Shown piece after piece: positions 18,781 to 28,132 of a DNA stretch of 64,000 bases; the first letter of the stretch is position 1; every line of letters begins with the position of its first letter. The translations under genes were made by a program, and so were the position numbers. Source of the DNA: JBGAJN01 sp044224905. Lineage in GTDB: Bacteria > Verrucomicrobiota > Verrucomicrobiia > Limisphaerales > JBGAJN01. The notes beneath the pieces were generated by a model, which saw only the letters and a list, made by a program, of their open reading frames with translations, did not search any database and was not told the origin of the DNA. The DNA is taken from contig JBGAJN010000003.1 in assembly GCA_044224905.1 (NCBI GenBank), positions 992,001 to 1,056,000 of the forward strand, read 5' to 3'.

Positions 18781-18985
18781 CGCTCCCTTTGGACGGTACA
18801 CTTTTGGATACACGAACTCAGCTCACGCGACACCGGACGGTGAAACTCCTCCCTGAACCAATCCCAACGACGGCTCGCGGCAAAGCGAATCTCGATGCCC
18901 GAACGGCGCCGCGAAAGGAGTCCGCCCACGACTGCGGCGTTTCACGGAAAGAAGACCGCGCCACAACGATGAACCCCTCATTTTT

Positions 18986-19387
18986 ATGCTAACCATTGAA
19001 TCGCTCGAAGACTTCCTCGGTGAGGAAGTGGTGGACTCCGATGGCAAGACGATTGGCAGCTTCGCTTGTCATTGGGAATACGACGACGGCACGCCCATTT
19101 TCCTCGGCGTTGATCTCGATGATACGTCCAAGCGGACCCACGTTATTCCCGCGGCGGGCACGCGGCTCAACGAACGACAATCCTATCTCAAGATCGCGTT
19201 TACCCGGAAAGTCGTGCAGCAAGCGCCCTGTCTGGATTGCGGCTCCGAACTCAATGCCGATATCGAACAGCAGGTCTACGACTATTACGGCCTGGACCAC
19301 AAAGTTACGGAGAGCTCCCGCAAGCTGAACGGCGCCATTCGCTCGAATGTTTCGTCCGCCGAAGAATCCGACCCTCCCATTCTGTAA
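18986..19387 (+). CDS. PRC-barrel-like small protein
   Basis: 133 residues. The first 75 (LEDFLGEEVVDSDGKTIGSF, then FLGVDLDDTSKRTHVIPA) have the pattern of a PRC-barrel domain: 'set a link, state the property, then a beta-barrel with DxDG'. A later Cys pair (APCLDCGSELN) could bind metal or form a disulfide. There is no signal peptide, so it is cytoplasmic. PRC-barrel proteins bind RNA, as in RimM, or protein partners; the role here is unknown. No clear Shine-Dalgarno sequence lies before the ATG at 18986. Confidence 0.65.
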   Translation: MLTIESLEDFLGEEVVDSDGKTIGSFACHWEYDDGTPIFLGVDLDDTSKRTHVIPAAGTRLNERQSYLKIAFTRKVVQQAPCLDCGSELNADIEQQVYDYYGLDHKVTESSRKLNGAIRSNVSSAEESDPPIL

Positions 19388-19489
19388 TCCTTGCCCGCGC
19401 GGTCTCATCCTCCTCACGCGACGCGCTTCCCTAGCCGATGAAAGGCGATTGCTGCTCAACGTCGCCGGAAGCAATCACCTGCCCTGGAA

Positions 19490-19735
19490 TTACCGAAGGC
19501 CCGCCCGATCCCCGCTGTCCCGCGGAATCACGGGTGGCTGGCGAGGCTTGCAAAAGCCGACGATCGCTCCGCCCAGCAAGCCCACGACAAATCCCAGCGG
19601 GCCAGTGATAAAGATTCCCAGCAGCGGACCTTGATTCGCCTCGGGCGCGAAAATGAGCGGACCGAAAAACCCGCCCACAAAGCCAACCCCGCCCACGATC
19701 ACCCCGCCGATCAACGCACAATTCAGCACGCGCAT
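19490..19735 (-). CDS. small glycine-rich two-helix membrane protein
   Basis: 81 residues from the ATG at 19735. Two Gly-rich hydrophobic segments (CALIGGVIVGGVGFVGGFFG and GIFITGPLGFVVGLLGGAIV) are separated by a short loop (APEANQG), followed by a Pro/Arg-rich tail. The frame is open upstream to 19954, but that extension is translation of the 21-bp repeat array at 19796-20089 and is probably not coding. No family recognised. Confidence 0.5.
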   Translation of the reverse strand: MRVLNCALIGGVIVGGVGFVGGFFGPLIFAPEANQGPLLGIFITGPLGFVVGLLGGAIVGFCKPRQPPVIPRDSGDRAGLR

Positions 19736-19795
19736 AGCGGGACTGTAGCCACCCGCACCGTAGCGTCCAGTCGGGGATGGCGGCCCGTTGCAGCA

Positions 19796-20089
19796 CGGGT
19801 TCTCAATGGCTCCGAAAGCCTTTGGTTTCCTGGCGGACGCGTTCGGATTCCCTCCGAAGACGTTTGTAATCCTTCCGCACGGGATCCGTTTCCTTCCGAA
19901 CGCGTGCTCAATGCTGCAGTAGGCGTTCGGCATCCTTACCAAAGCGTTCGGCATCCTTCCAAAGCGATGCTTTTTTCTTCCGCGAACGATTTCAATCCTT
20001 CGAGAAAGGCATTCGAGGATGCTTTGTGGGTTTTCAATGCCTCCGGACGCATGGTGAGTCCTGCCGAATGGAGATTCCTTCCCGGTAGG
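19796..20089. repeat. 21-bp-period tandem array, 14 degenerate units
   Basis: Fourteen consecutive 21-base units can be laid out exactly in register. Read on the plus strand each encodes a heptapeptide of the form x-V/F-x-N/x-P-S-E (for example RVLNGSE, DVCNPSA, RDPFPSE, RVLNAAV, NDFNPSR, WVFNASG). On the minus strand the same array gives heptads of the form x-P-N-A-x-x-x (MPNALVR, MPNAYCS). The core of a unit is dyad-symmetric at DNA level, roughly TTCGGAA-TCC-TTCCGAA. The array is open in several frames on both strands. It abuts the 59-bp REP-like element starting at 20084. I cannot tell whether it is translated. Confidence 0.85.
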
Positions 20090-20142
20090 GCCGCGTTGCG
20101 GCGCGGCCCAAGTTCACGGCGGCGCAGCAATGCAGTCCTACC
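20084..20142. repeat. 59-bp REP-like element (copy 1)
   Basis: It begins GGTAGGG and ends TCCTACC, with an internal hairpin GGGCCGCG...CGCGGCCC and a GC-rich right half. It is the same length as, and largely identical to, the elements at 26420-26478 and 59075-59133. It starts inside the last unit of the 21-bp array. Confidence 0.85.
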
Positions 20143-20210
20143 AACTAACACTCAATGAACGGGACCGATTAAAACTAAACAGTTTTGGCAAACAACGGGC
20201 GATATCGTCG

Positions 20211-23200
20211 CTATTCCATTGAGATGCGGTAAAACCGAACCGTGGCAACGTTACCAAGCGCCGCCGATCCGGTCTGGCCACCATCATCCACCCACTCACA
20301 AACTGAATTGGAGGGAAATCGCAGATCGGGAGACGCCACTTCGGTCCATGCGACCATGTCGTCCGAGAAAAAGATGCGGGCCGTTTTTCCAGGAAGAAAA
20401 CGGAACTGTACGACCGTATTGCCGCTGGCATCCAAGTTCATTGAAGTAATTCCGAAGAAGTCCTTCGAGTCAGTGGGGTCCGTCCCGGCAACGAATTCCG
20501 CGTAATTGGATTGGCCGTCACCATCAAAGTCCCCGAATTTGTCCGTTGGCCCCGCGCCGTTAAGCAACGGGGAGAAGCCAAAATACTTCATTGCCCACGC
20601 ATCTTCGACGCGGTCGCCATCAAGATCGGTGCTTTGGTAACCGGAAACGGTCAGATTGGTGCTGGAATAGCTGACCAGAAACGAGCCGAGATTATCCGCG
20701 GTGTTCAGGCGGGCCCCGGGGAGCGCATTGGTGAAATTGCCAGAGCGAGAGGTGAAAGTCATCAGGTTGAAAACATCCGTGTTCGCGGGCAGATAGCCGG
20801 CGGCCAACTTCAAGTTCAATGAGCCGGATAGGGAAGCCAGCGCCTGAACCTGAACCGCGTCGTATTCCGTGTCGGTTTGCGTGCCGCCAATATCGAAGGT
20901 CATGCGGGCCAGGGAAGAAAGTTGCAGCCGCTCCCCGAAAACCAGCGTCCCGAAGGAATCTCCGGGGTTGATTTCTCCCGAGGACGTGAAGCTGGAGACG
21001 GAGGGCGTTTTGAACGTGCCAGTTCCGGTTAGCCAAGAATGCGCCGCCAAATTCCAATTGCCATTGTTGGTGGCCACGCCGCCGAGAAGCTTCATGTGCG
21101 CCACCCAAGTCCCAGCACCGATTTGCAACGTGGGAGTAATGCTTGCAAAGGACCGGACACTGAGCTTTCCGCCCGTGAAATTGAACAAGGGACCAGGAAC
21201 CACCGAGCCTCCTTCAAAACCGTGCTGGAGATTGTCCACAGTCAAACTGCCTTTCAACAAATTCAATTGAATATTCGAATAGACGCCGCTTGTGCCCAAA
21301 TTCAGCAAACCCGAAGCCGTGCCGTTGGTAACATACAATGCACCTCCGTTGATGGTTACCGTACTCCCACCATTTAATGATGAGCTGGGTTCGATTCGCC
21401 CAGTGAAAACCTGCGCTCCTTTCTGGACTTGCAACGCGTGCCCGCCATCGAGATCAAACAGAATGGAACGAGTTCGCCACTCCGTGCCATACCCGCTCAC
21501 GACAATTGAAAGATTGGTATAACCAAACGGACTTCCGATAATCGTGGCATCATTGGTCAAGCGCGCCCCGCCGGTGATGGATAAAACGCTATAGTATCCC
21601 CGCAGATTCAAGTTACTCGCGACTAGCACTTCGGTTCCCGCTCCATCGATGTTCAAATTTCCAAAACCTGCAGAATCATAGTTGGCGACGGTCAAATGAC
21701 CGCCGACGCTAACTTTGGAACCGCTGGTGATTCCCATTTGATTTCTCCCGGTGCCCGAAAAACCAGAAGTGACCGTCAAATGGTTGGTCACGACCAAATT
21801 TGCCGCATCGCGTACGAAGGCGGAATTACCGGAACCCGCATAGCCAACCAGCAATTCATTCACGTTCATAGCGGTATTGGTTCCTGACAAAAGCATCAGG
21901 TTGTTGGAACTCACTGAATTTGCACCGATGTAAATCGTCCCGCTCGCTTGAACTGTCGCCCCATTGGAAACCGAATATCGATTCCCGCTGCCATCACGCC
22001 CGACATGCAAATTAGCGCCCAACATCATGGTTGAACCTACACCGCTTACATCTATCCAATTGTTCGAGGCCGATGAATAAAAACCGATTGTAGACAACAG
22101 CCCCGCCAAACCGAACAGGTTCCCCCCGTTGGTGATTTCCAGGGAATTGCCACTGCCGTTGTAACCGACATCAAATGAATTCGCATACAGAGCACCTCCA
22201 CCGATGATTTGTAGGGTATTGGAATTGCCGTTATAGCCGATCTCAACGCCGGACAGGGTGGCCGCCTGCCAACTGGAGTTCGAGCCGGCAATGAGCATTC
22301 GATTTCCATCACTGTTGTTTCCAATAAAGCCGCCACCGGATGTCAAGGTTCCGCCGCCCGTCACGAGCAAAGAATTGCCGCTCCCGGTATCTCCTACCTT
22401 CAAATTCCCACTTTCTTTCCAAACGGATCCAATACCAGAAACCATCCAAGTATGGTTGGACACCGCACTCGGAAAACGGGGGTTGAAAGCCTTCCCGCCG
22501 TTCGTAACGACAAACAAACCATTGGTAAGATTGATGATGGAACCGCTTCCGTTGCTCAAAATTCCTCCCGTGCCAATCGTCAAGCTTCCTCCTTGCCACA
22601 AGGAACTTGAACTGAACTGTAACTGCGCATAGCCGGTCCCGTTTGATGCGCTTTGAAACAGGTAATTATCGATGAATGCGTTGGTGGCGCTGTTCAACCG
22701 TAGCGTGGTGTCTCCGATGAAATTGATGTTGGTGAGCACGCCATCCCGATTAACGGGCGCATTGGTGAGACTGCGATAGGAAATGATCCCTCCATTGAGG
22801 GTCAACCCGATCAAGGGCAAGGATGGTGTCAAATTGGTGAACTCAAAGGCGCCAAAGTTCGTGATAGTTCCTTGGTCGAGCAAATACGCATTCGCCTGGA
22901 AGGTGAAATTCGACGGGACGATCAGATCATTTGATTGCACCAGCAAACCGGCGCGAAACTGCTGGGTTCCTCCTCTTCCGGTCAGGGTAGTTCCCGCCTG
23001 GAAGATGACGGGGGATTGCATCATCAACGTACCGCTGGAAATGGAAATCTCGCCTTGATTGGTTAAGCCGCCCGTAACAACCAACGTCCCGTTGGTCACG
23101 GCCACATAGGCATCAGATGCAACAGACAGATTCGAGACATTCAGGGTGGAACTGCCCGTGCCAATCAATCCTGCATAACTTCCCGGCACGTTGGCTTTCA

Positions 23201-26126
23201 GCTCGAGCAAGGTGGCCGGGGCGGTCGAGGCGGAACTCAACTGAAGTTTGGTGTTCCCCAAGAGTTGCAGGTTGGTTATCTCGCCGGCATCCGCCAAGGA
23301 CACAAACGCATTGGTAATGCTGCGAAAACTGATGATGCCGTCGATGGAAACGAGGTTGGTTCCAGTGATTTGAGGTGCATTGGTTGTGAATTGTAACACA
23401 CTGCCGAAATTGGTGAGTCCACCGGTAGCATCCGTCGGCCCGAAGATGGCCGTGGTTTCGAGGATGGCTCCGTTGACGAGGCTTACGGTGCCATGTCCCT
23501 GAGTCATGGCGTTGCTTCCTATGGAAAGAAAGGAGTTCAGTCGTATCTGGGCGTTCGTTCCGGTGAGAGAAACGCTTCCTTGCCCGGTCGGTCCGTTGCC
23601 AACCAGCATCTGGTCAGTAATCACAAAACTGCTTACCGGAAAAACGAATTCATTGGAGCGAAAGTTATTTGTGAGAAACAATACTCCGGCCCCCCGGTCA
23701 CCGACAATTACCTTGCCGTTCCCGGCATTGGTTGCCCATGTGGCAGCCATTGCAATGGTCACGCGGCCCGTCGTATTTTCGTCGCTTCCGATTATTAGAT
23801 TTGAGTTGGTCATATCGGTGCGGTTGGTCCATTCGCCCAATTCGCGCCCGATGCGCATTTGTCCGCTGTCCAACGCATTGGTGCCACCGACAAATAATGT
23901 GTCTGCAATCTTGATCACCGCGCCAAATTGCAGGGTGTCCAAGCGATCCACCTCGACGCTACCGGCACTCACGCTGACAAACGATTTCCCGCCTCCAGTT
24001 GAATTCACCAATAACGTGCCATTCCCCGCAGCATTGGTGACAATCAATCGTCCGCCTGTGACTTGAATGCTGTTACTTCCGGTTTGCGATGATGCTGTGC
24101 CTTCGATTCCACCCAAAACCAGTCCCGGCATCGAAACTGTGCCGCCAGGAGCGATGATGAGTTGGTTCTGACCGCCGTTGCTAACCGGATAACCTGCCAG
24201 ACCAAGCGCATTCGTTTTGCCGACGACAATGGTATCGCCGCTGTCCCAGCGCGCGCCACCACCGACCACCACACTGTTTGCAAATCCATAAGAATAGAAC
24301 GGCGGTGAATGCAGGAAATCCGAATAGTCCCCGCCGATGATGGCGCCGGCGCTGGTCAGTCGCCCATAGTTGGTGATCACCAGCTTGTTTGCCAACCCGC
24401 CATTTCCAAGGGTTAACAAGCCGGTGATTTCGAGAGAAGAATTAGTCCCATCAATCAAGGCTTGATTGTTGAATGCTCCGGGACTGTTACCAAGAATCAG
24501 AGACGAACCCGAGACGCGCCCGCCCGCCATGATGCGAAGCTGATTTTTGCTGCCGCTGCTGCCGATCAACAACGAACCATTCAGATTCACCTCCGAACCA
24601 CTGCCCGTTACGGTAACCACATTGTTGGAATTCGTCGTGCCACCGATGATCATCGAGGCACCCATCACTTGCGCGCCATTGGAAACCACCAACTGATTGA
24701 AAGATCCCCTACCGCCAACCGTTACTACACCGGAATTGAGCCACAACGTGTCGGTATCGGTGACGAAAACGGTATTGGTGTCGCCGGAATTGGTAGCACC
24801 GATGGTTCCGTTCACGTTGGAAACATACGCGCCGGCGGCAATCGTCAGGAGATTGCCGCTGCCGGCATTGCCCACCACCAAATCTCCAAAGTTTTCCCAT
24901 TGGGTACCGGCATCGGATACGGTGACAGCGTTCGAGGTCGCCGTGTTACTTGCTCCGATAATGCCGTTGAAGTCTGACACCAATCCGCCGGAAGAAATCG
25001 TGAGCTGATTGTTGGCCGCCCCTACACCGATCACCATGGACGTGCTAAGCAACCAACTTGAGCCAGCACCTGTGATCGTGGCAGCATTATTACTCCCTCT
25101 GAGGGTCGTCCCGCCGCCGACGGTACCGATCAGACTGTAAACAACGCCGCCATTGGAGATCGTCAGCAGATTGAACGCGCCATCCAAGCCAACGGCCAGA
25201 CCAGCACTGTTGCTCAAAACGGAGCCGCCCCCCATGATCAACACACTGTTGCGCCACGAATTTGTACCTTGGCCGATGACATTGCTTCCCGAGCGAACGA
25301 TCGCTCCATCACCTATCGTCAATTGATTGGACGTGGTGGCGCGCCCCACGGTCATCGTTCCGGCCACGCTTAGCAAGGATCCCGCTCCGACAACGTTCAC
25401 CACATTATTACTTCCGGCGTTCGTTGAACCGATGATCAGACTTCCAGCCACGACCGCACCGCTATTGGAAATGAGCAACCGGTTGAAAGCACCGTTGCTT
25501 CCTACGGTGAGGCCGCCGGTGTTACTCCAAAATGAGCTTGCTCCGATCACCGACACGAAGTTCCAATCGCCTCCTACTCCGCCGCCAATCAGTGCCGCGC
25601 TGTCGCTCACGGTTCCACCGTTGGAGATGAGCAGTTGATTGAAAGCGCCGTTGCTACCGACGGCAAGGCTGCTGGTGTTTTTCCAAAGAGAATTCGCGCC
25701 GGTCACTGAGACGGTGTTGGAGTTGGCGCCCGCGCTCCAACCAATCACTCCGAGGCTGTTGGTCACTCCCGCACCATCGGAGATGGTCAATCGGTTGAAC
25801 GCACCGTTGCTCCCCACCGTAAGCCCGCCGTTGATCCGCCAGGTGGAATTGCTTCCGACCACCGTTGCAAAATTGCCGGCTGCATTGGATCCCATACCAA
25901 CCACTACGGCTCCGTTAGTGAGCCTGCCCCCGTTGGTGACCAAAAGACCGTTGTTTGTTCCGGCGATACCAATCGCCAAAGCACCGACAATGTTGGAACC
26001 GGCTCCATCGATCACCAGCAACGTGTCGTCCTCCGCTTTAAGCGGTAACAGCTGTGCAAAGAGCCATAACATCGTGGCGCAAAACCTCAGCGCACGAAGG
26101 CGGAGATTGAGAGATATCACTTCCAT
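20211..26126 (-). CDS. giant secreted beta-repeat protein (T5SS/PEP-CTERM-associated repeats)
   Basis: 1971 residues from the ATG at 26126, where a signal peptide begins (MEVISLNLRL, then ATMLWLFAQLLPLKAED); the frame runs on to 26168. Most of the chain consists of units of about 50 residues of the form LxVGxxGxxNxLxISNGGxV followed by IGxxxxSNxVxVxGxxSxW, the pattern of the T5SS/PEP-CTERM-associated repeat, expected to build a long beta-helix. Later parts are more diverse. Near the C-terminus is a calcium-binding type-3-like stretch (DLDGDRVED, then DFDGDGQSNYAEFVAGTDPT), then a 65-residue beta module ending VRFYRISME. There is neither an autotransporter barrel nor a PEP-CTERM anchor. It is likely an adhesin or surface-layer component. 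Confidence 0.85.
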   Translation of the reverse strand: MEVISLNLRLRALRFCATMLWLFAQLLPLKAEDDTLLVIDGAGSNIVGALAIGIAGTNNGLLVTNGGRLTNGAVVVGMGSNAAGNFATVVGSNSTWRINGGLTVGSNGAFNRLTISDGAGVTNSLGVIGWSAGANSNTVSVTGANSLWKNTSSLAVGSNGAFNQLLISNGGTVSDSAALIGGGVGGDWNFVSVIGASSFWSNTGGLTVGSNGAFNRLLISNSGAVVAGSLIIGSTNAGSNNVVNVVGAGSLLSVAGTMTVGRATTSNQLTIGDGAIVRSGSNVIGQGTNSWRNSVLIMGGGSVLSNSAGLAVGLDGAFNLLTISNGGVVYSLIGTVGGGTTLRGSNNAATITGAGSSWLLSTSMVIGVGAANNQLTISSGGLVSDFNGIIGASNTATSNAVTVSDAGTQWENFGDLVVGNAGSGNLLTIAAGAYVSNVNGTIGATNSGDTNTVFVTDTDTLWLNSGVVTVGGRGSFNQLVVSNGAQVMGASMIIGGTTNSNNVVTVTGSGSEVNLNGSLLIGSSGSKNQLRIMAGGRVSGSSLILGNSPGAFNNQALIDGTNSSLEITGLLTLGNGGLANKLVITNYGRLTSAGAIIGGDYSDFLHSPPFYSYGFANSVVVGGGARWDSGDTIVVGKTNALGLAGYPVSNGGQNQLIIAPGGTVSMPGLVLGGIEGTASSQTGSNSIQVTGGRLIVTNAAGNGTLLVNSTGGGKSFVSVSAGSVEVDRLDTLQFGAVIKIADTLFVGGTNALDSGQMRIGRELGEWTNRTDMTNSNLIIGSDENTTGRVTIAMAATWATNAGNGKVIVGDRGAGVLFLTNNFRSNEFVFPVSSFVITDQMLVGNGPTGQGSVSLTGTNAQIRLNSFLSIGSNAMTQGHGTVSLVNGAILETTAIFGPTDATGGLTNFGSVLQFTTNAPQITGTNLVSIDGIISFRSITNAFVSLADAGEITNLQLLGNTKLQLSSASTAPATLLELKANVPGSYAGLIGTGSSTLNVSNLSVASDAYVAVTNGTLVVTGGLTNQGEISISSGTLMMQSPVIFQAGTTLTGRGGTQQFRAGLLVQSNDLIVPSNFTFQANAYLLDQGTITNFGAFEFTNLTPSLPLIGLTLNGGIISYRSLTNAPVNRDGVLTNINFIGDTTLRLNSATNAFIDNYLFQSASNGTGYAQLQFSSSSLWQGGSLTIGTGGILSNGSGSIINLTNGLFVVTNGGKAFNPRFPSAVSNHTWMVSGIGSVWKESGNLKVGDTGSGNSLLVTGGGTLTSGGGFIGNNSDGNRMLIAGSNSSWQAATLSGVEIGYNGNSNTLQIIGGGALYANSFDVGYNGSGNSLEITNGGNLFGLAGLLSTIGFYSSASNNWIDVSGVGSTMMLGANLHVGRDGSGNRYSVSNGATVQASGTIYIGANSVSSNNLMLLSGTNTAMNVNELLVGYAGSGNSAFVRDAANLVVTNHLTVTSGFSGTGRNQMGITSGSKVSVGGHLTVANYDSAGFGNLNIDGAGTEVLVASNLNLRGYYSVLSITGGARLTNDATIIGSPFGYTNLSIVVSGYGTEWRTRSILFDLDGGHALQVQKGAQVFTGRIEPSSSLNGGSTVTINGGALYVTNGTASGLLNLGTSGVYSNIQLNLLKGSLTVDNLQHGFEGGSVVPGPLFNFTGGKLSVRSFASITPTLQIGAGTWVAHMKLLGGVATNNGNWNLAAHSWLTGTGTFKTPSVSSFTSSGEINPGDSFGTLVFGERLQLSSLARMTFDIGGTQTDTEYDAVQVQALASLSGSLNLKLAAGYLPANTDVFNLMTFTSRSGNFTNALPGARLNTADNLGSFLVSYSSTNLTVSGYQSTDLDGDRVEDAWAMKYFGFSPLLNGAGPTDKFGDFDGDGQSNYAEFVAGTDPTDSKDFFGITSMNLDASGNTVVQFRFLPGKTARIFFSDDMVAWTEVASPDLRFPSNSVCEWVDDGGQTGSAALGNVATVRFYRISME

Positions 26127-26503
26127 TCCAACTTGGCTGTTGTCTTTGTTGGGACGAAGCCTAGCCAATGGACGCCGTTTTTCAATTCGATTTTGCGATC
26201 TCGCGGCAATGACCTCGCGCCGAAAGCAATGTCAGCTGATCAAACTCGCCACCAATCACGCCTCCACCGCATGCGAAACATAGCGCGGTGCGTGCAGCGA
26301 ACAGCATTGAGAAGGAGAGCCTCTGTCCTCGCTTATTCGGCGCATCAACCAAAGGCTGCGGGTCGCAAACCCGCGCTCCGGGGCGCGCCTCTTTGAGGCG
26401 CAGCAACGTCAGGAATCCCGGTAGGGCCGCGTTGCCGCGCGGCCCAAGATCACGGCGGCGCAGCAACGCCGCCCCACCATCATTCATCAACGAACCGGAG
26501 TGA
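26127..26503. other. intergenic repeats upstream of the giant repeat gene
   Basis: No gene is seen. This stretch must hold the promoter of the leftward giant gene but I cannot point to one. It contains two small hairpins, GCGGGT...ACCCGC at about 26358-26374 and GCGCCTCTTTGAGGCGC at about 26386-26403, and the 59-bp element at 26420-26478. Confidence 0.6.
26420..26478. repeat. 59-bp REP-like element (copy 2)
   Basis: GGTAGGG at the left end and CCCCACC at the right end, with the internal hairpin GGCCGCG...CGCGGCC. It differs from copy 1 at only a few positions, mainly in the right arm. It lies 25 bases before the broken end of the collagen-like gene remnant. Confidence 0.85.
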
Positions 26504-26746
26504 TGGGAAGGCCCGCAAGGGAATCAGGGGCCGGGCGGTGACAAGGTCGATAAAGGGGATCACGGCGACAAGGGTGATCCGGGCGAGGTGTCGAATCAGC
26601 AATTGAACGATGCGATCGCCGGCACGGCGAACAATGTGAACGGCGTTGCGACGTTGAACATCAATCTGGACGATCCGCCGACTGCCGCGCAGGTGCAGCA
26701 GGTGGTGGACAAGTTAAATGAGTTTATCTCGGCCGCGCATCGGTGA
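26504..26746 (+). pseudogene. 3' remnant of a collagen-like (Gly-x-y) protein gene
   Basis: The frame ending at TGA 26744-26746 is open only back to an in-frame TGA at 26501 and has no start codon with a ribosome site. It reads WEGPQGNQGPGG, then GDHGDKGDPGE, so several Gly-x-y triplets, and then a non-collagen tail SNQQLNDAIAGTANNVNG followed by DPPTAAQVQQVVDKLNEFI. Collagen-like repeats with such trimerising tails are known in phage tail fibres and bacterial surface fibres. The tail resembles that of the small protein at 58515-58790. The 5' part of the gene is missing and the break falls next to the REP-like element. Confidence 0.75.
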
Positions 26747-27890
26747 TCCGCACGCGCCCGGCGCGCTACCCGGACTTGTCTTTGGGAAACCAAACAGGTT
26801 GGATGCGCCAGTGCAACCGCCTGAATTCATCAAGATCGCCCAACGATTGCTGGAACAACCGGCCGTGCCGTATTTCGAGGACGCGGTGCGGGAGGCGGCC
26901 ACGCAGATTTGCCAGGAGCACGGGCTCGCCTACCGGATCGACGGCTTTGGCAATCTGCTGGTGAAGCTCTGCACGGCGCCGAAGCTGCGCCCCTTCGCAC
27001 TCGCGGCGCATCTGGATCATCCAGGCTTTCATGTGAAGCGTCAGGCGGGAGGAAAGTTCACGGCGCAATTCCACGGTGGCGTGGGTGACGATTATTTCAA
27101 AGCAGGGATTCCGCTGCGCTTGATGCCGGGCGGGATTCCCGCGGTGCTGGGCAGGCGCTTGAAGGGCGAGAAGGTGTTTCAGATCCAAGCGCGAGTTCCC
27201 GTCACGGCGAAGCCGCGGTTCGCCGTGTGGGAATTGCCGGACTTTTCCCTCGTGGGCGATCGCATCGTGGCGCGCGCGTGCGACGACTTGATCGGTGTGG
27301 CGTCGATTCTCGCGACGATGATCGAGCTGAAGCGGAGCCGGGCGAAAGTGAACGTGCTGGGCGTGATTTCCCGGGCTGAGGAAGTCGGTTTCCACGGCGC
27401 ACTGGCGATTGCCGCCACCAAAGGCATTCCCCGCAACGCGCTGGTCGTTTCCCTGGAGACCAGTCGCGAACTGGCGCCGGTGAAAATGGGCGAAGGTGTG
27501 ATCGTCCGCGTGGGCGATCGATCCTCGATCTTCGACTCAGCCGCAACGCGGTTCCTCGTGGAGGTAGGGAACGGGTTGCACAGTAAAAAGAGCCCGTTCC
27601 GATTCCAGCGGGCACTGATGAGCGGGGGCACCTGCGAGGCAACGGCATATCAGGAGTACGGCTTTCGGACGTGCGCGGTCTGCGTGGCGCTGGGTCACTA
27701 TCACAATTGCGCGCCGGCGAATCGGATCGCCGCCGAATACGTGAGTTTGAACGACGCGGTGGGGATGGTGAAGCTGTTGACGGCGGCTGCCAAGGCGATG
27801 CCGTCGTTCTCCTCGCTCACGGATCGGCTACCCAAGCGATTGGAGGCGTTGGCCCGGGAAGCGCGACGGCGGTTAAAAGCGCCGAGGTGA
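26718..27890 (+). CDS. M42/M28-type zinc aminopeptidase-like peptidase
   Basis: 390 residues as given; the ATG at 26718 overlaps the collagen remnant and has no good ribosome site, so a start nearer PPEFIKIAQRLLEQ (about residue 34) is possible. The metal-ligand pattern of the M42/M28/M20 metallopeptidases is present: LAAHLDHPG, ARACDDLIGVAS (bridging Asp), the catalytic Glu pair in SRAEEVGFHGA, SLETS, and a final His in LGHYHNCAP. M42 enzymes are cytosolic aminopeptidases acting on peptides, including glutamyl or deblocking types. The C-terminal 40 residues are basic. Confidence 0.85.
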   Translation: MSLSRPRIGDPHAPGALPGLVFGKPNRLDAPVQPPEFIKIAQRLLEQPAVPYFEDAVREAATQICQEHGLAYRIDGFGNLLVKLCTAPKLRPFALAAHLDHPGFHVKRQAGGKFTAQFHGGVGDDYFKAGIPLRLMPGGIPAVLGRRLKGEKVFQIQARVPVTAKPRFAVWELPDFSLVGDRIVARACDDLIGVASILATMIELKRSRAKVNVLGVISRAEEVGFHGALAIAATKGIPRNALVVSLETSRELAPVKMGEGVIVRVGDRSSIFDSAATRFLVEVGNGLHSKKSPFRFQRALMSGGTCEATAYQEYGFRTCAVCVALGHYHNCAPANRIAAEYVSLNDAVGMVKLLTAAAKAMPSFSSLTDRLPKRLEALAREARRRLKAPR

Positions 27891-27974
27891 GCGGGAATCA
27901 AGTTGGCCGCGGAGGTTTCGCCAGCGTTTTGGGACAAACGTTGAGCATCCCTACCCCCTTCTCAGATTTGAGGC

Positions 27975-28003
27975 TTGACGGTAAATGAGGCCATACATAC
28001 TTT
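27975..28003 (+). promoter_or_regulatory. sigma70-type promoter for the nusA operon
   Basis: TTGACG (27975-27980) and TACTTT (27998-28003) are separated by exactly 17 bases, about 130 bases before the nusA ATG. It is the best promoter-like sequence upstream of the operon. Confidence 0.6.
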
Positions 28004-28043
28004 ACCCGAGGTAACGAGATTTTGCTGGGTAACCAGCGCGATG

Positions 28044-28074
28044 AAGTCGGAGATTATTTCTGCCGACTTTTTTG
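28044..28074 (+). terminator. leader terminator / candidate attenuator upstream of nusA
   Basis: Stem AAGTCGG / CCGACTT with a 12-base loop, followed by TTTTTG. It lies between the predicted nusA promoter and the nusA start, so it would stop transcription in the leader unless prevented. The stem is only 7 bp. It could also be the end of an upstream transcript if the promoter at 27975 is not used. Confidence 0.65.
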
Positions 28075-28132
28075 TTCCCCTGATGGGTCGGACGCTGGTG
28101 TCCGAACCGGACGGGAAATTCGGGAGACAGTT

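Noticed and set aside
19736..19954. N-terminal extension of the small membrane protein
   Set aside because: It is translation of the 21-bp array; the membrane protein has its own ATG at 19735.
19796..20089. CRISPR array
   Set aside because: Units are contiguous degenerate 21-mers without constant repeats and unique spacers, and no cas gene is present.
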